Assembly: GCF_947507565.1 (NCBI RefSeq)
Contig: NC_089187.1
Location: forward strand, 1,178,001 to 1,242,000
Length of the DNA: 64,000 nt
Reading direction: 5' to 3'
From: Oscarella lobularis
Lineage: Eukaryota > Porifera > Homoscleromorpha > Homosclerophorida > Oscarellidae
Position numbers and translations under genes: made by a program. Of this stretch, positions 32,116-43,808 are shown in pieces. The notes below the pieces were generated by a model. The model was given only the letters and a program-made list of their open reading frames with translations. It had not been told where the DNA came from and made no database searches. Within the stretch, counting starts at the first letter, position 1; each line of letters starts with the position of its first letter.

Positions 32116-32339
32116 AATAAGTAATGTGATTTAACTCAGTAGCAAATGATATAGAGACATGTATTCTGCTCTAAGACATCACTATGGGCATTGCAAAACT
32201 TCAAATAGAATGCTTGTGGAAGTCTTTGAATGCTCCTACGCAAAACTGGGTTAGCAAACTTATCAAATGTTGGATTCCACTAAAAACGAAAGAAAAGGTG
32301 ATTCTATATAAAAAGATACTTTTTCTAACACTTGTTTTC

Positions 32340-33960
32340 AGTACCCAACGATGCACCACTTTGCCTCCTGGACGGGGATGCAAATCCTTGACCTTGCCCA
32401 AATTCTTCCTGTTGTTTTACGAGACGTCCTAAATGAAGGCAGTTTCCAAAAGTCAAAAGAAGAAGAGTGGCTAAAAAAGGTCTTATCAGCTCCGTCCTTA
32501 ATTGCTTTGTCTTGCTGGCTCAATATATCAGCGAAATGTTCTCTTCATCTCTGCCAAAAAAGCAAAGACAATCATTAGAAGAGAACATGGTTTCTCACCA
32601 TGCTTTGCTATGTAAAGTGAGCAGACAAGTACTTATTCACTTCCTGCAGTAATAGTTTTGAGGCTGCTTTCCAGTTGTGGCCTGTTGAAACGGCTGAAAA
32701 GCCAAATATCCACACAGGCACACATGTTCGCCCAAAATTGGAGTTCCTGGGGCATCCGAAGAACTACGACAACTAGGCATTCGAAGCTCGACACAACCAA
32801 ACAAAGCAGGTAATGCACTGTGATTTTGCATTACTGCTGTCTCTAAGTATTCTAACACAGTACCAACTACAAAAGCATGGAAAGAGACGTAATGCTCCAA
32901 GACGCTCTTATCGTTGGAATAAAGACTGTGCTTGATGGATCCAGCAGCGGTACAGTAACCACTATGTACAGTAGTCTTCTGATTGAAAGCTGAATTTTCA
33001 TTGTAGGTGAAGTGGTTGTGCCTGAAAAGTTTTTAAGCGGAATGGCTCCAGTTTACAAAGGAGGAACCATGCTAGAACTTAGACGGGGAACGAAGCGCGG
33101 AGGGGGACTCTCTGTACCTCTTGGCAAGGGCTGCACGTCTCTGATAGACTTGCCTTTTGTGCAACGCACTCTGACATCCGGTTTTGGCCACCCATCCAAA
33201 AGCGGCTCTGCCACCGGAAGTGCACCGGAGAACTTCAGAGTCGGTGCAGCCATTTACGAGAAGAGGAAGCTTAAAACAAAACAACTATCAGACGAAGAAA
33301 GGGACGAATTACTTAGAGCATATCGTTCTTACTACAACATAAACTGGGTCGATCTTCCTAAAAAAGCAGCATCAATTTCATTGTTCGAGTCAATCAAATT
33401 TCCTGACGATTTGAAAGACAGGTTATCGACGTAAAATTTCACACTTTTTCTTTGCATTGAAATGCTCTAGATATGACGTTGCAGAAGTATTTCAAGGCAA
33501 CGACTACTATGTTGAACTACAAACAGAGGAGGACGGCATGAAGAAGGCGGAAGCAAGAATTATCTCGATTTCCACTCATACAGGTAAGAAGTGCACATAT
33601 AAGCAGACATGCACTACGTCTAACCCATTCTAATTATTAGGTTGCAACAATTATACGTATCCATGGATACCTCTACAGTGGTATTATCCGTGCGGGGATA
33701 ACAGAATCGATTCAGATACTAAGCTTCCCCAACTATCACTCTTTTCGGACAAACAAGAGCACCAGGAAATTATGCCAGTGCCAGGGGTTATACGAAGTGC
33801 AGTTCACATTTACCACAAATGCAACTGGAACTGCGTGGAAGGAACGGGAATTGGAACAAATCTGAACGAATGTTAGAGGAAAACAGGCATGCCTTCTCGA
33901 GCGAAAGCGATGAATCGGATGCGGATGAAATGTTCGAGGCGTGCCAACAATTGAACAAAA
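32340..33960 (+). pseudogene. uncharacterised multi-exon protein, perhaps CACTA-like transposase C terminus
   Basis: Exons appear as ASWTGMQILDLAQILPVVLR (about 32360), VETAEKPNIHTGTHVRPKLE and FLGHPKNYDN followed by FEARHNQTK (about 32690-32800), NYKSMERDVMLQDALIVGIK, and a long piece 33007-33434 (VPEKFLSGMAPVYKGGTMLE). Two further exons follow after introns of about 45 bp (33434-33472) and 55 bp (33587-33641). A His-containing block followed by FExRHxxxK resembles the end of metazoan CACTA/TNP2-like transposases. An in-frame TAG interrupts NYDN-AFEARH. The rest matches nothing I know. Confidence 0.3.
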
Positions 33961-34125
33961 GTACCTGAAGCATAACTACAAAAATAATGTCTTCATGAAA
34001 AATATTTATCTTGTAAAACGTCAGTGCTAATGTAAACGTTTGCAATGTTAGTACATATGGAAAGCGGAAATTCTACGCCTAACGTGAGAAAAACTTTATA
34101 GCAACGGTTTAGTGTATATGTAAAC

Positions 34126-35028
34126 ATGGACTCCCAGAAATCAGACACAACAATAAACAGAGAAGACTTACTTGCAATTGGGCTATCCCAAGGCATACCT
34201 TCAACTCATAAACTGAAGCCTTTGCTGCTTTCCTAGGACAACCAGAAGAACATTTAGACGAGCAGCAGCAATCGATGGGCACGGATCCCGCTGGCTTATG
34301 GCCAGCAAAACTAGCCCAAGCTGTGGGGCAGAGCGTGCTATCGTCAATTGACGCTTACTGCAATGGAGCTTTCTGGGACCTCATCCAGTCACAGAGCCAA
34401 CGCTCACCACAACCCACCCTCGATGCCAGGCTGGATGAGGCCCATGTTTCGAGCGTGCGTCGTAGCCCCAGAAAGCACCAGGGCACAAAAGAAAAAGATT
34501 CGATTGATAGCATACTGGTAAGATATAACGGTCACTTAGTCAAGTATAAAATTAATGTAAAAGCTTTCGACAGAAAATAACACAGGAAACGATCAAAGAA
34601 AAGTGACAAAAATGCCTAAAAATGATTGCCCCGGAAGCTCCTCACCCTGTCCTGAAATCCATCTTCAGCGAAATGTTGGGCTGGTTTCGAGTCTGGAGAT
34701 GCCGTTTTCTTCGCACAATCGATAAGAGAGCCCTAAAAGTCGCCGAAGAAAGAAAAACCAGCGACGAAGACGTCTATCAAGTGGTGGAGACGTACTTCAG
34801 AACGGACACGGATCTCTATGGAGGAGATGTCGATGATTCCGAGGTACAGTGACTCTGACTCCTTTTTCGTAGCAAATGCCCTAAAACATTTATAAGGTTC
34901 CCACTAAATTCAAGGAGTACTACACCGCCCTCCAGACCGCTTTTACCCGAATTTATTGCGACGACAGCATTGCCGAGAAGAAAAACGAAATCGAGAAGAT
35001 AATGGAGGAGTTGACGAAGCAGTACTAA
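34126..35028 (+). CDS. hypothetical multi-exon protein
   Basis: Candidate exons: MDSQKSDTTINREDLLAIGL (34126 onward), MGTDPAGLWPAKLAQAVGQS... to KEKDSIDSIL (34275-34515), PEAPHPVLKSIFSEMLGWFR... to VDDSEV (34628-34848), and VPTKFKEYYTALQTAFTRIY... to EELTKQY (34897-35028). Intervening sequences have GT and AG borders and short lengths. The exons are charged and helical with no domain I can name. The coherent splice pattern makes a real gene plausible, but function is unknown. Confidence 0.35.
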
Positions 35029-35329
35029 TGCGAGGAGGACGAAGTACCTATCGCCGTCTTCCAGTGAGGCTCGGACTCCTATTGTGTTGTTGGCTTCTCT
35101 ATCCTACCCAAGTAGTTTACTCAATTATGCACAAATAAAGCGGTTCTGCACATACGTTTACCTGCATTTGTCGAAACGACGAAGAATCGCCAATTGTTAC
35201 CACTGCGCATGCTTGGATCACGTGAGGCGCCTAACGACGCTTTCGAATCTGTTCCTAGTCCGAACTGAACAACGGGATATAAAATCGACCTGTTCTGCAC
35301 TCCAACGACTTATCCTGTGTCTGCAGCAC

Positions 35330-35790
35330 TTACCTGTTCGGCATAGTGTGCTGCGATGTCAGATAGGCTTAAATTGTTTTTTTTTCTGCCAGTTTCGCTT
35401 TTTTCGTTTTCCTTTGTAGGTACGTGGTGTGTGTGATGTGTTGATCGTCGTGCTTGTGCGTGGGGGATTTTGGAAGTTTTTTTAGTGTGTTGGATGTAAG
35501 GGAGGTGCCTCGTTTCATTTTAGGTAAATATTCATTTTTTATTATTTTTCGTTAATTGTTATGTATTTTAGTGGCTTTGGTTTTCTAAGACGCTTTTTTC
35601 CTATTATGTTTGCTTCTGATGTTTGGAGGTTTTTCTCTATCTATTTATCTCATTTGTGTCAGAGTGTTTCTCAAATTTGGAAATCAATCTCTTTGGGTGA
35701 AGTGTGTCCAATGTTTTTATCCATTTTGTACCTGATTGTATTAGATCTTTTTGTACTTGCTGGATTCGAGTGACCTTAAGTTCCATTTTC
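35330..35790 (+). repeat. dispersed T-rich repeat, copy 2
   Basis: Diverged partner of 13930-14420, in the same orientation. Shared blocks run in the same order over roughly 450 bp. Confidence 0.6.
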
Positions 35791-36172
35791 TGCGCTCAGA
35801 AAATAAAGGACATGGTTGGATTTCATTGTTGGTCGCGGGGGAACAGGGTGGCGTCACGTTTACTGTAGCAGACCCTTTGGGCTTCAACACGCCTAGGAAG
35901 GAACTGTGGAGACGTGCGTGTGCGTTTAACGGTTGCATGCGGCGAACATATAGCGACACGACCTGAAGAAATGTCTTCACGATCGCGGAAAGAAGAGAGG
36001 TACAGTGGACTCGATCGTCGAAAAGCGAACAGAATTGGTCCATGTTGGCGTGTTGGGGTGGATACCTTCCCACGTCTGCACGTGCGGGGATCGAGTTGCA
36101 AGATTACAAGAGACTGGACAAATTGAGCCTCTTTGTTTGGAGCTTCATCGACGATGAATCGTTCGTTGAGGC

Positions 36173-36487
36173 ATGTTGGACGAAATGGCCCAATTCCGGT
36201 TATCGGTGGTGGATATCAGAGCGAGAGCGGAAGCGGCGTTTTCAACAAAGGTGTTAAATTCGTTCAAATTCCGTCCGCTACAGGTTGCTGTGACGGACTT
36301 CGAAGGAAACGCAACGATTCGCTGCGACAGCGACGCCGCGTTCGGGCAGAGGGTTTACTTTGGAGACGCTATTGACGAAGGAGCGCGGGCTTCTAGCGCT
36401 CGCGCGGCCAGGACTGAAACTGGCGCGAAAAAACTCGCGCAGAAAGGAAGAAAGGCTGCGCTATGTGCGACGCTTGACGGCTTTTGA
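36173..36487 (+). CDS. hypothetical open frame of 104 residues
   Basis: Reads AQFRLSVVDIRARAEAAFST, VLNSFKFRPLQVAVTDFEGN and ARAARTETGAKKLAQKGRKA. It has amphipathic and basic segments, and its composition is less biased than that of nearby chance frames. No family recognised. It may be an exon, since the region 35980-36170 upstream is open in other frames. Confidence 0.2.
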   Translation: MLDEMAQFRLSVVDIRARAEAAFSTKVLNSFKFRPLQVAVTDFEGNATIRCDSDAAFGQRVYFGDAIDEGARASSARAARTETGAKKLAQKGRKAALCATLDGF

Positions 36488-36942
36488 GAGAGCTAAAGTA
36501 AGCGTGTTCGAGGAGGCAGAGCGACGTTTATAGTCTGATGTACGACGAACGCGTGACAGGTTTTCTTTCGTTTTTCGTTTTTCTTGACGTCTTTGTTTGT
36601 TTTTTTGATTCAAATAAGCTGATTGAAATTTGAAATGATGTTAGAAAGCGTGACGTACGCCAATAATCCGCGATCGCGTGAAAAACGAAAAGGAGGCCCC
36701 GGGAGCGGAAAAAGTCGTGAGTATGAAGGTTTTATACAACATTATTTGTGGCGAAAGGGTATTCAAAGGATTCGATGCAGGAGACTCAATTGGAGATGAA
36801 AGAGACGACTGATTTTGCAAATAGTCACGTGTTTGGTGTAAATGAATTAGGAATAGTTTCAATACGGCAAGATGACAGTGGGATCTATGGTCACGCAATC
36901 GAAAAAGTCGGTGTCTTATGGTACCTCTATATGGCTTTGGCC

Positions 36943-37010
36943 TCGGTTTCAGACCGTCTTTCCCCCGGATGTTAGCGATCCTTGGAAAAAGGGTCTGGTA
37001 CGGCCCCGCC
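36943..37010 (+). repeat. possible further end of the TAGCCTCG hairpin family
   Basis: GGCCTCGGTTTCAGACCGTC is followed by a hairpin (CAGACCGTCTTTCC...GGAAAAAGGGTCTGG) and TACGG, the layout of the transposon end at 25424, but it starts TGG rather than TAG. No partner end was found. Confidence 0.3.
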
Positions 37011-37080
37011 CTTAACTCCGCCTATTATGGCGGACGAACGATCGCGAACTTTACTAAGATCGTTCGTTCGCACCCATTTC

Positions 37081-37230
37081 GAGCGTACTACAGCTATTCG
37101 ATTAACTGATCTGTTTTAACCGCCAAGTAAGCTATCGAAACGGATCGGTTCCTCGGTCGAATAGAAATGGCTTTTCGGAAAGAGTAAGCGGTCGAAACAG
37201 ATCAGGTAATCGGATAGCTGTAGGACGCTC
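37081..37230. repeat. inverted repeat with about 40-bp arms
   Basis: GAGCGTACTACAGCTATTCG... near 37081 pairs with the complement ending at 37230 (...GGATAGCTGTAGGACGCTC). Imperfect arms enclose about 65 bp. It may be the tip of a foldback element. Confidence 0.5.
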
Positions 37231-37244
37231 CCACCTGGCCCCCA

Positions 37245-37705
37245 GTCAAAACACTGATTCCACAAATCAAATTAAAACCCAGCTGTGTCAACAACACATG
37301 TTCTCGTGCAGCTTGTCACACGCGAAGACCACACCGCGAAACCCCCTCCAAAACCGAAAAGCCCTGCCGCCGCCTAAACTCTAATTCTGACAGTCAAAAT
37401 AGCCGCGCCGCAGACGCTGCCATCGCCTAAACACAAATCCACCAGTAAGGCGCGATGCAATCTTCAATGATTACCACCAGGCCAGTCAAAATAACCGTAG
37501 GGCTTGATGACACGGAGAATTCTCGTGAGTTGAAGCCTAAGGAGCTCAGCATTCGCGACTCGCTGAAATGAGCGATGTGAAAAAGGTGCTGGCGGTGGTG
37601 TAGACGGGGTAGGAAGGCTTAACGGTATCAATTTTCAGATCCACACTTTCTCGTGGGAGATAGGTGGGTGACCTAAACACTCGATATGGTACCAGTCAAA
37701 ATAAG
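37245..37705. repeat. four spaced copies of a CAGTCAAAA motif
   Basis: CAGTCAAAA occurs at about 37253, 37391, 37493 and 37693, three times followed by AT(A). The surrounding bases do not repeat. No coding region is seen in this stretch. Confidence 0.35.
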
Positions 37706-38044
37706 CAAAGCGCCTATCTACCGTAGTCAAATAGCGCACGCCTCATTCGCCGCTCTTTCAGAGACAACTACAACGTTGTAGTCACGCATGCTGTACTGCT
37801 TATCTTAGCCTCAACTGCTGCAAAAATGAACGTGCCAACGGCGCTGAAATGCACCATACCATCGAGTCTTGTGCACCAAACCACAGGGTCTTCAATGCAA
37901 TTCTCATCGTTAACGTTCTCGGCGTCACGAAACAACTTGATTGGCAGGCCGTCCCGAATCTTTTCCCAGCCTAGAGGACATTTTAAAGAATGCGCGCTAT
38001 TTTTCTGTTAAACAAGTGACAACACGCGTCAACTAATTAAATGA

Positions 38045-38114
38045 CGTATTGAACCATTTCGGATAATCGAGGGTTCGGATAATCAAGGTTCGGATAATCG
38101 AAGATTGAGTGTAT
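38045..38114 (-). repeat. pogo-type terminal repeat with three binding-site-like units
   Basis: Read on the minus strand from about 38114: CACTCAATCTTCGATTATCC, then two more units of the form TTGATTATCCGAACC / TCGATTATCCGAA. Repeated TCGATTATCCG units are typical of pogo-type ends. The element body would lie to the left, where no transposase is recognisable, so it is a non-autonomous or decayed copy. Confidence 0.6.
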
Positions 38115-38905
38115 ACAGTAGGAGCGTGCATTATACGTAGAGCAAAGAACAGCTGAAATTTGTCTGCTCAAGACTTTGGCAGTCAGCTTCGGGTTACGTA
38201 TCCTTACAAAAATTAGTACTTGCGCCAAAAAATGTGAACATTTTACTTTCCTTTGCACCCTAGTTCGATACGACGTTGATCTTTCACAGTAAAATTTACG
38301 ACTATTGCGATAATTGCTACAAAAAACCATAAAAAATTGAAACCAAAGCCCCCTTAGAAAAAACCATTTAAGAAAGAATGCATATTATTCAAATGGAGGC
38401 AAGTCAAATTTAACGTCGAACCGCCGTAATTGCATTGTTTATAATAAAAATATTATTTAAATAAAATCAGAATATATACTTTTGCGTCTCACCGTTCGCG
38501 ACGTTTTCTGCTTTAATTAGCACGCCTGTGTGAAATAGAAAAATAAGAAAATATCTTCTAAATTGTTTCAGAGTTGATGTGACGCAGTAAAGTCGCGGAC
38601 TGTTAATTAGTAACAAATAAAGTGCTAAATACGTTTGTGGCAAATAGAGCTGAAATGTCATGCGAGAAAAACGTTCTCCTGAAACTCGATAGCGTTCTAA
38701 AGTGCGAAAATTTTCAGCTGCTAACGGAGGTAAACGCCAGCAGCAGAGCGTCGAGAGTTAAATGCGTTCGAACGGGTTGACGAGAAGTACGTCGGAAAAC
38801 GCCGTCTGGCGTGAAGCTTCACACATTGCGTCCCACTACAACCTACGTTTAAAAAGCAAGACTGTGTCGGCAGAGGATCGTGAAAAACGAGTGACAAAAA
38901 CGAAG
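38115..38905. other. AT-rich intergenic stretch
   Basis: Nothing recognised. Frames here are short and AT-driven. Confidence 0.4.
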
Positions 38906-39081
38906 TGTAGGGGTAGGGGGCAGTAGCTAATTAGGTAGAGGTAGGAAGACACATGATTGGTAGTTAGGATAATTGGAACAGTCGTGTGACAGTCGTTGAG
39001 ATATACGTGTGTCTGTGCGTCTGTGCGCAAGGCCTGAATAAAAGGAGGAATCCAAAGTCGTCCCCAACGCGGAGCATTACA
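38906..39081 (+). repeat. solo LTR of the gypsy-like family
   Basis: It begins TGTAGGGGTAGGGGGCAGTA and ends GAGCATTACA, matching the LTR at 13472-13648 almost throughout. No internal element sequence flanks it, so it probably arose by recombination between the two LTRs of a former full copy. Its 3' end AGCATTACA equals the nine-base LTR remnant at 10548. Confidence 0.85.
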
Positions 39082-39082
39082 C

Positions 39083-39205
39083 TGTCGTCACCGTCGTCGC
39101 CGCTGTCGTTGTCGTCAGTGATCATCGTCGCTTTGGTCACTGTTGCCGTCGTAGCTACTGTCGTCGTTGCCGTCGTCGTTGCTGTCGCTGTCGTCATCGT
39201 GAACT
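39083..39205. repeat. GTC-type trinucleotide repeat tract
   Basis: About 120 bp of imperfect GTCGTC/GTTGTC units adjoin the solo LTR. Both strands give long low-complexity frames that I regard as non-coding. Confidence 0.7.
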
Positions 39206-40010
39206 ATTCAAACTTTTTGGCCGTTCTCGACATCTGACGACGTCGCTTCTGATGACGACTCAAAGTCATCGAATGGCAAATGCGCATATTGTAAAATTAA
39301 GTTTAGGTTGTATGAACGCCTTCAAAACTGCTTACGCGATAGCCATTGTTTATACGACATGGCTATTGATCGGAGGATGCTTACAAACTTCCGGGTTTCT
39401 CGGTCTTATTTTTAGCGCTAATCTGTTCTTCAAATCGGGGAAAAAACTACTATAATTTTTGTATTATTTTCAGCAGTTGTGATCAAACCTGGGACCCTTG
39501 AATGGCAGCCAAGCTGGCTACCAGGGTACTCTTTAGTCTTCCACGCCCCAGCATAATAGTCCTTCCCGGGTTATATTTAGGACCATTGGTAATTTACCTG
39601 TATCTAATGGTAAGGTTTGGTTGCTGGCATTACGATATGATCCGGCGTCTGCAGTCGTTGGTCTTGCTGTTGTTGGTCGTTACGTTCGTTACGGCGCCTC
39701 TTTTATGTCGATTTCTTTGACGTCATTATTTGATGAAAGAGAGTATTCACTTTTCTTTTTGTATTAAAGCGCACAAATGACGATTTTGGCAACATCTTTT
39801 TAACCGCTTTCTTTGTCGTCAGGTCGACGTAAAGTGCGAGAGCCATCAACGACGTGCCATTGAATGCCGGCTCTGAGGAATCTCGAATTTTGATTTCGCT
39901 TTCTTGAATGCATGTAGTACGCGCTCCCTTTTCCAATGCCACTTCTCTCATTCCCACGAAAGAGAAAAATGGCGCCCATTTCCGGCACTTTGTAGCCTGG
40001 TGCCCAGACT
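39206..40010. other. stretch without recognised genes
   Basis: Short frames only; nothing I can assign. Confidence 0.35.
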
Positions 40011-40019
40011 ATCTCGCTG

Positions 40020-40890
40020 TCCCGGATTGCATCGGGCTCGCTGAGGGACTCTGGTGTGGTACCGCCTGAGATAATTCAATGATCGTGACGTCCCGCGTAC
40101 TGGTTCCGCAAGAGCTCCGTTCGTCGATCACGCGACGTTTGCACAAATCACACATCGGGAATAATGCCTGTGTTCGCCGCTGACTTTCTTTACTAGCCGG
40201 GTTTCGATACGTATCTCATCTTCGCGACGTGTTGGCGGCCTGTGATATCTGCCGTTCATTTGACGTGCGTCAGCAAAACGAGTCACTGCACTCTCATACC
40301 GTGCCGACTCGGCCATGGGCAAAATCGGCGCCGATCTCTTTCTTTTTGACGGCAGCGTTTATGTCGTTTCAGTCGACTACTGCAGCAATTACGTCATTGT
40401 GTTTCCGCTGACGGAAACGCAGTCGAGCGACATCTTTGAGGCGTTTCAGACACAATTTGCTACTTTTGGCATACCGGACGTTCTCTTTACGGGCAACAGA
40501 ACACAGTTTTCGTCGCATCGTTTTCGCCAGTTCGCAAGCGACTGGTTCTTCCTCCATGTGACCCGCAGTCCGGGCTACCCCCAGTCTAACGGACAAACGA
40601 CTGTGGCGCAAGGCCCTTGCCGATGGCCAGGATAAATGGCTTGCGCTTTAGCCTTGGTGGAATTCGCCGACGGAAGGCTTTTCCTCTAGCCCAGCTCTGC
40701 GTTTTATGTCTCGTCTCACTCGCACTCTCCTCCCTACGGCCGACCCTCTTCTTCAGCCGTCAATATCTCCTCTACCACGGGACGCTGAAGCAAAGGCAAA
40801 AGCGACGCAGGCACGCTACTACAATCGGCAGGTTCGCGAACTCCCGCCGCTGCAGGCCGGAGACTCCGTTCGGATTTAACCTCTTACAAC
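40020..40890 (+). pseudogene. gypsy-like integrase relic
   Basis: In shifting frames: a zinc-binding region with CDICRSFDVRQQNESLHSHT, the core start RPWAKIGADLFLFDGSVYVV (first Asp), FATFGIPDVLFTGNRTQFSS, HVTRSPGYPQSNGQTTV, and beyond it QDKWLALAEF-like and SPAQ...ARYYNRQ-like pieces with LPPLQAGDSVRI at about 40845-40880. In intact proteins the middle motif is SDNGPQF with the second Asp, and the Glu follows SNGQxE. Here they are TGNRTQF and SNGQTT, so two catalytic residues are gone. Confidence 0.75.
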
Positions 40891-40978
40891 GTTCGCCGCC
40901 TGGGATGAGACATTACACACAAGGTGTTGGGTGATTAATAATTTCTACAAGGACATCAATTCCGACTTTGCATGATCC

Positions 40979-41002
40979 ATATATATGTATATATATATAC
41001 TG
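40979..41002. repeat. AT microsatellite
   Basis: TATATATGTATATATATATA tract. Confidence 0.7.
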
Positions 41003-41509
41003 AAAAGAGCGACAAATGACTGGCTTTCTCGCTATACTCAATCTCGTCTTTTTCATGCAGGCGAGCTCTAATTGGAACATTCACACGTTGATTACAAAAA
41101 ATTGAATTGGATGATTCAGGATATTACAGTGAAAGGAATACCGTTATACTTGGTTACTTGAAAGATCACTTGTTTTGACTAAAAACGAACGAAACAATCA
41201 CGCTGGGTAATGGTCCTTTATCAAGCCACATTTTACTAAACAAAAAAGGCAGGTTAAAATTTGGTGCCGTGATCAACCCCCAGCTGGTCCCATAAGCCCT
41301 ATTGCACAATTAGCCTTCAAGTTGATCTTCTTTGAGAGACGCACCCAAAAATTAGCAACCACTCTATCCGTCCAGTGTGGAAATTTACCGCAGAAGATGC
41401 ACAATATTTGAAAAAACATGAAAATTATGTTCTCGATTTTATCCAAAAGTTTCTAACCTTACCTGTTATTCGCCACACTTCAAGTTTTCTTTGCTGAAAA
41501 TTGATAAAT

Positions 41510-41712
41510 GCTTGTCTTTTTTTGACGCAGAGTTCTTTCTGACGTCTGGCCGCCACTCACCCATATACTAAAGAAAATTATATTGAAGCCCTTCACAAAT
41601 TTGTTTAAAGCGTACTTCCAGGCGGCTATTATTTCTGCTGGTACGTGGACGTTACTCTGGATTAACAGAATATGTCTAACCTGCATTTTCACGGCAATAG
41701 GTGTGATCATGC
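41510..41712 (-). pseudogene. DUF6589 fragment
   Basis: VHVPAEIIAAWKYALNKF matches GPKIIAAWKYALILF in the DUF6589 gene at 27.65 kb, with related sequence before it. It is a small relic of the same transposon class, next to but outside the Tigger end at 41719. Confidence 0.45.
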
Positions 41713-41718
41713 TATAGC

Positions 41719-42027
41719 CAGTGTGTTACAATCGAAGCCGGTTAATGTCAACCGAAATGCAGCAGGAAAATAGTTGACATTAACCGAAAGTTGACGTAAG
41801 ACGAATTACACTTCTAAGCGGATTTAGAGCAATTTACCAGTTATTCCTTTATTTTTCCGCCAATACAGAAGGAAAGAAATCTGTCATGAAAGTCTGGGCA
41901 CGTGACTGACGAATTTCCTGCTCGAACTCTTTTTCAATCGCTCGTAGAGTCTGAAAAATAGGTCTCTCTAAACCGGTTTTCTGACAAAAACGTTTTTATG
42001 TTCTTGGGAAAGCGTAGATTTCTCAAT
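41719..42027 (-). pseudogene. Tigger transposase C-terminal piece and element end
   Basis: Minus strand: after the ISL2EU insertion the chain resumes with EKSTLSQEHKN, then in another frame FCQKTGLERPIFQTLRAIEK and QTFMTDFFPSVLAEK before the stop at about 41857. An aromatic ITDFF-like end is characteristic of Tigger/Jerky transposases. The outer sequence at 41719 starts CAGTGTGTTACAATCGAAGC and contains repeated TTGACATTAACCG units, a pogo/Tigger terminal repeat. The central catalytic portion is deleted. Confidence 0.6.
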
Positions 42028-42130
42028 AGAGTCTATTCCGACCCACCCCATCGCGTGACCTTTGTGACGTCACGAAGGTGATAGGTTGTATAGCGTACGT
42101 ACTTCGAACAGCTCGTTCTACTATTTCGCG

Positions 42131-43800
42131 ATGACTACGGTCGCAGTGCCTTCTTCGGATTGGACTCTAGAGCGGTTGCGAACGTTTCTGCGCGACAGCG
42201 GTGTCAATTGTACCGGAAAGAAGGCCGATCTCTTCAAGAGGGCTCTTCAGATCTTTCGACAGTCCACTCTCGATGCGAAGATCAAAAGCTCTGTGCCAGA
42301 TTTGGACATTGGGACTGCCGTTCCATCGTTTAAGGATTTACCTGAGGCCGGCTGGTCGACGACCGGGTTTCCTGACGTACGCCTGCCGTCTGTTCGTCAG
42401 TATCTTGATTCTAAGGTAAATAATGGCATTATTTGTTCAACTCGAATAGACTTGTGCGTAGTTTGCTTTCAAGAAGAACTACTCCACTGGGCTGCGTTTG
42501 TGCCAGAGTGGTCATGTCTATGATGTCAGCGTAGTCCAAAGCAACACGCGATCGTCGTGTTTTTCTACGGTTAAGTGCAAGTGTCGGCCAACGATGAGAA
42601 CGAAGCCTCCGTATTATTCTGTGTTTGTTTCTATGAGTAAAGACGAAGATTCCTCTGACTGGACTATTGTCAATGGGAATTGCTCATGTCCCACTGGCCT
42701 CTCACAAAGCTGTGTTCACCTTACTGCATTGCTCTTGACGGTGATCGAAATATCGCCCCTTGCTTGCACGTCTTTGCCCTGCTTATGGTCAAGGCCCTCC
42801 GGTTCACTTAAGGGAACGTTCATGGAGAATCTTCGCTCGAAAGACACTTCATATATTCCGTATGAAGGTCGTCTTTTGGATCCTTCCCTTCTATTAGAAC
42901 GTATTTCTGCCTTGCCAACAGGACAGAATACAGCTGCCGTAAAGTATTTCAAAGAGATGGATAGATCGACCGCCTCAGCTACATCTGTAGCATTGCCTGA
43001 TCCCCTACAGTTGCTGAAGGATACAGGGGAGAGCCGAGGATTTGAAAATCTGACTGTGGAAGATGTCATCAGATGTGTTGAGCTTAATCAGGAGCAGAGG
43101 AATGCTATTGAAGTGGCCACACGCGCACAGCACTCTTCAACTATTTGGATTCAGGCACGACAATGGAGAGTAACGGCTTCCAAGTTTGGTGTAGTTTGCA
43201 ATCGACCGCGTAGAACTTCAGGATATCCCCCTAGCTTAGTCAAAGGCATTCTGGGAGATTATGGCACTGTGAGCTCACCTGCTTTGACGTATGGGCGCGA
43301 CTCGGAGGCGGTTGCCCGCTGCACTTATGAAAGTGTATCCGGTAATATAGTTGAAGACAGTGGGCTGTTCATCCACTCTAGCCTGCCATACATAGGCGCA
43401 ACTCCTGACGGTGTCATTGACGAGGTACGTTGTTCTAGTCCAAACGCATAGTGTTTTTTAAGTGGTTATTTTTTAGGATGGCCTACTTGAAATCAAATGC
43501 CCATACTCTGAGCGAAATGCTAGTCCACAAGAAGCAGCTTCCATGGGCAACTTTTATCTCGGACTTGTAGACGGCGACATCCAGCTAGCAACTTCGCACG
43601 ATTATTACTTTCAAGTACAGGGACAACTAGGAGTCACAGGAAGAAAATGGTGCGACTTCTTTGTCTACACCCAAAAGGGATTTCATTTAGAGCGCATCCC
43701 TTTTAACAAAGAACTATGGGAGTTAATGGAGGCCGAGCTAAAGCTATTCTACATGTCATGTTTGGCCCCAGAAATTCTCGGTCGTTTAATGCAGAAATAA
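42131..43800 (+). CDS. SAP-SWIM-YqaJ exonuclease-like protein of ISL2EU
   Basis: Three exons, 42131-42415, 42462-43424 and 43477-43800, join in phase to 523 residues. Introns are 46 and 52 bp with GT/AG borders. The N terminus (residues about 12-45, LERLRTFLRDSGVNCTGKKA) resembles a SAP DNA-binding motif. A SWIM zinc finger is at NCSCPTGLSQSCVHLTALL (about residue 190). The C-terminal half is a YqaJ/lambda-exonuclease fold: VTASKFG, IGATPDGVIDE followed by GLLEIKCPYS (acidic and Lys residues of the nuclease), and YYFQVQGQLGVTGRKWCDF. Such enzymes resect DNA 5'-3'. The gene lies opposite the transposase with 8 bp between stops. No lesion seen. Confidence 0.85.
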
Positions 43801-43808
43801 CTGACATT

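Noticed and set aside
37826-38011. Minus-strand piece around 37.83-38.0 kb that reads like a short conserved exon
   Set aside because: Too short and family not recognised; no splice partners found.
39083-39237. Frames rich in Val/Thr/Ala over the GTC tract
   Set aside because: They are translations of a trinucleotide repeat.
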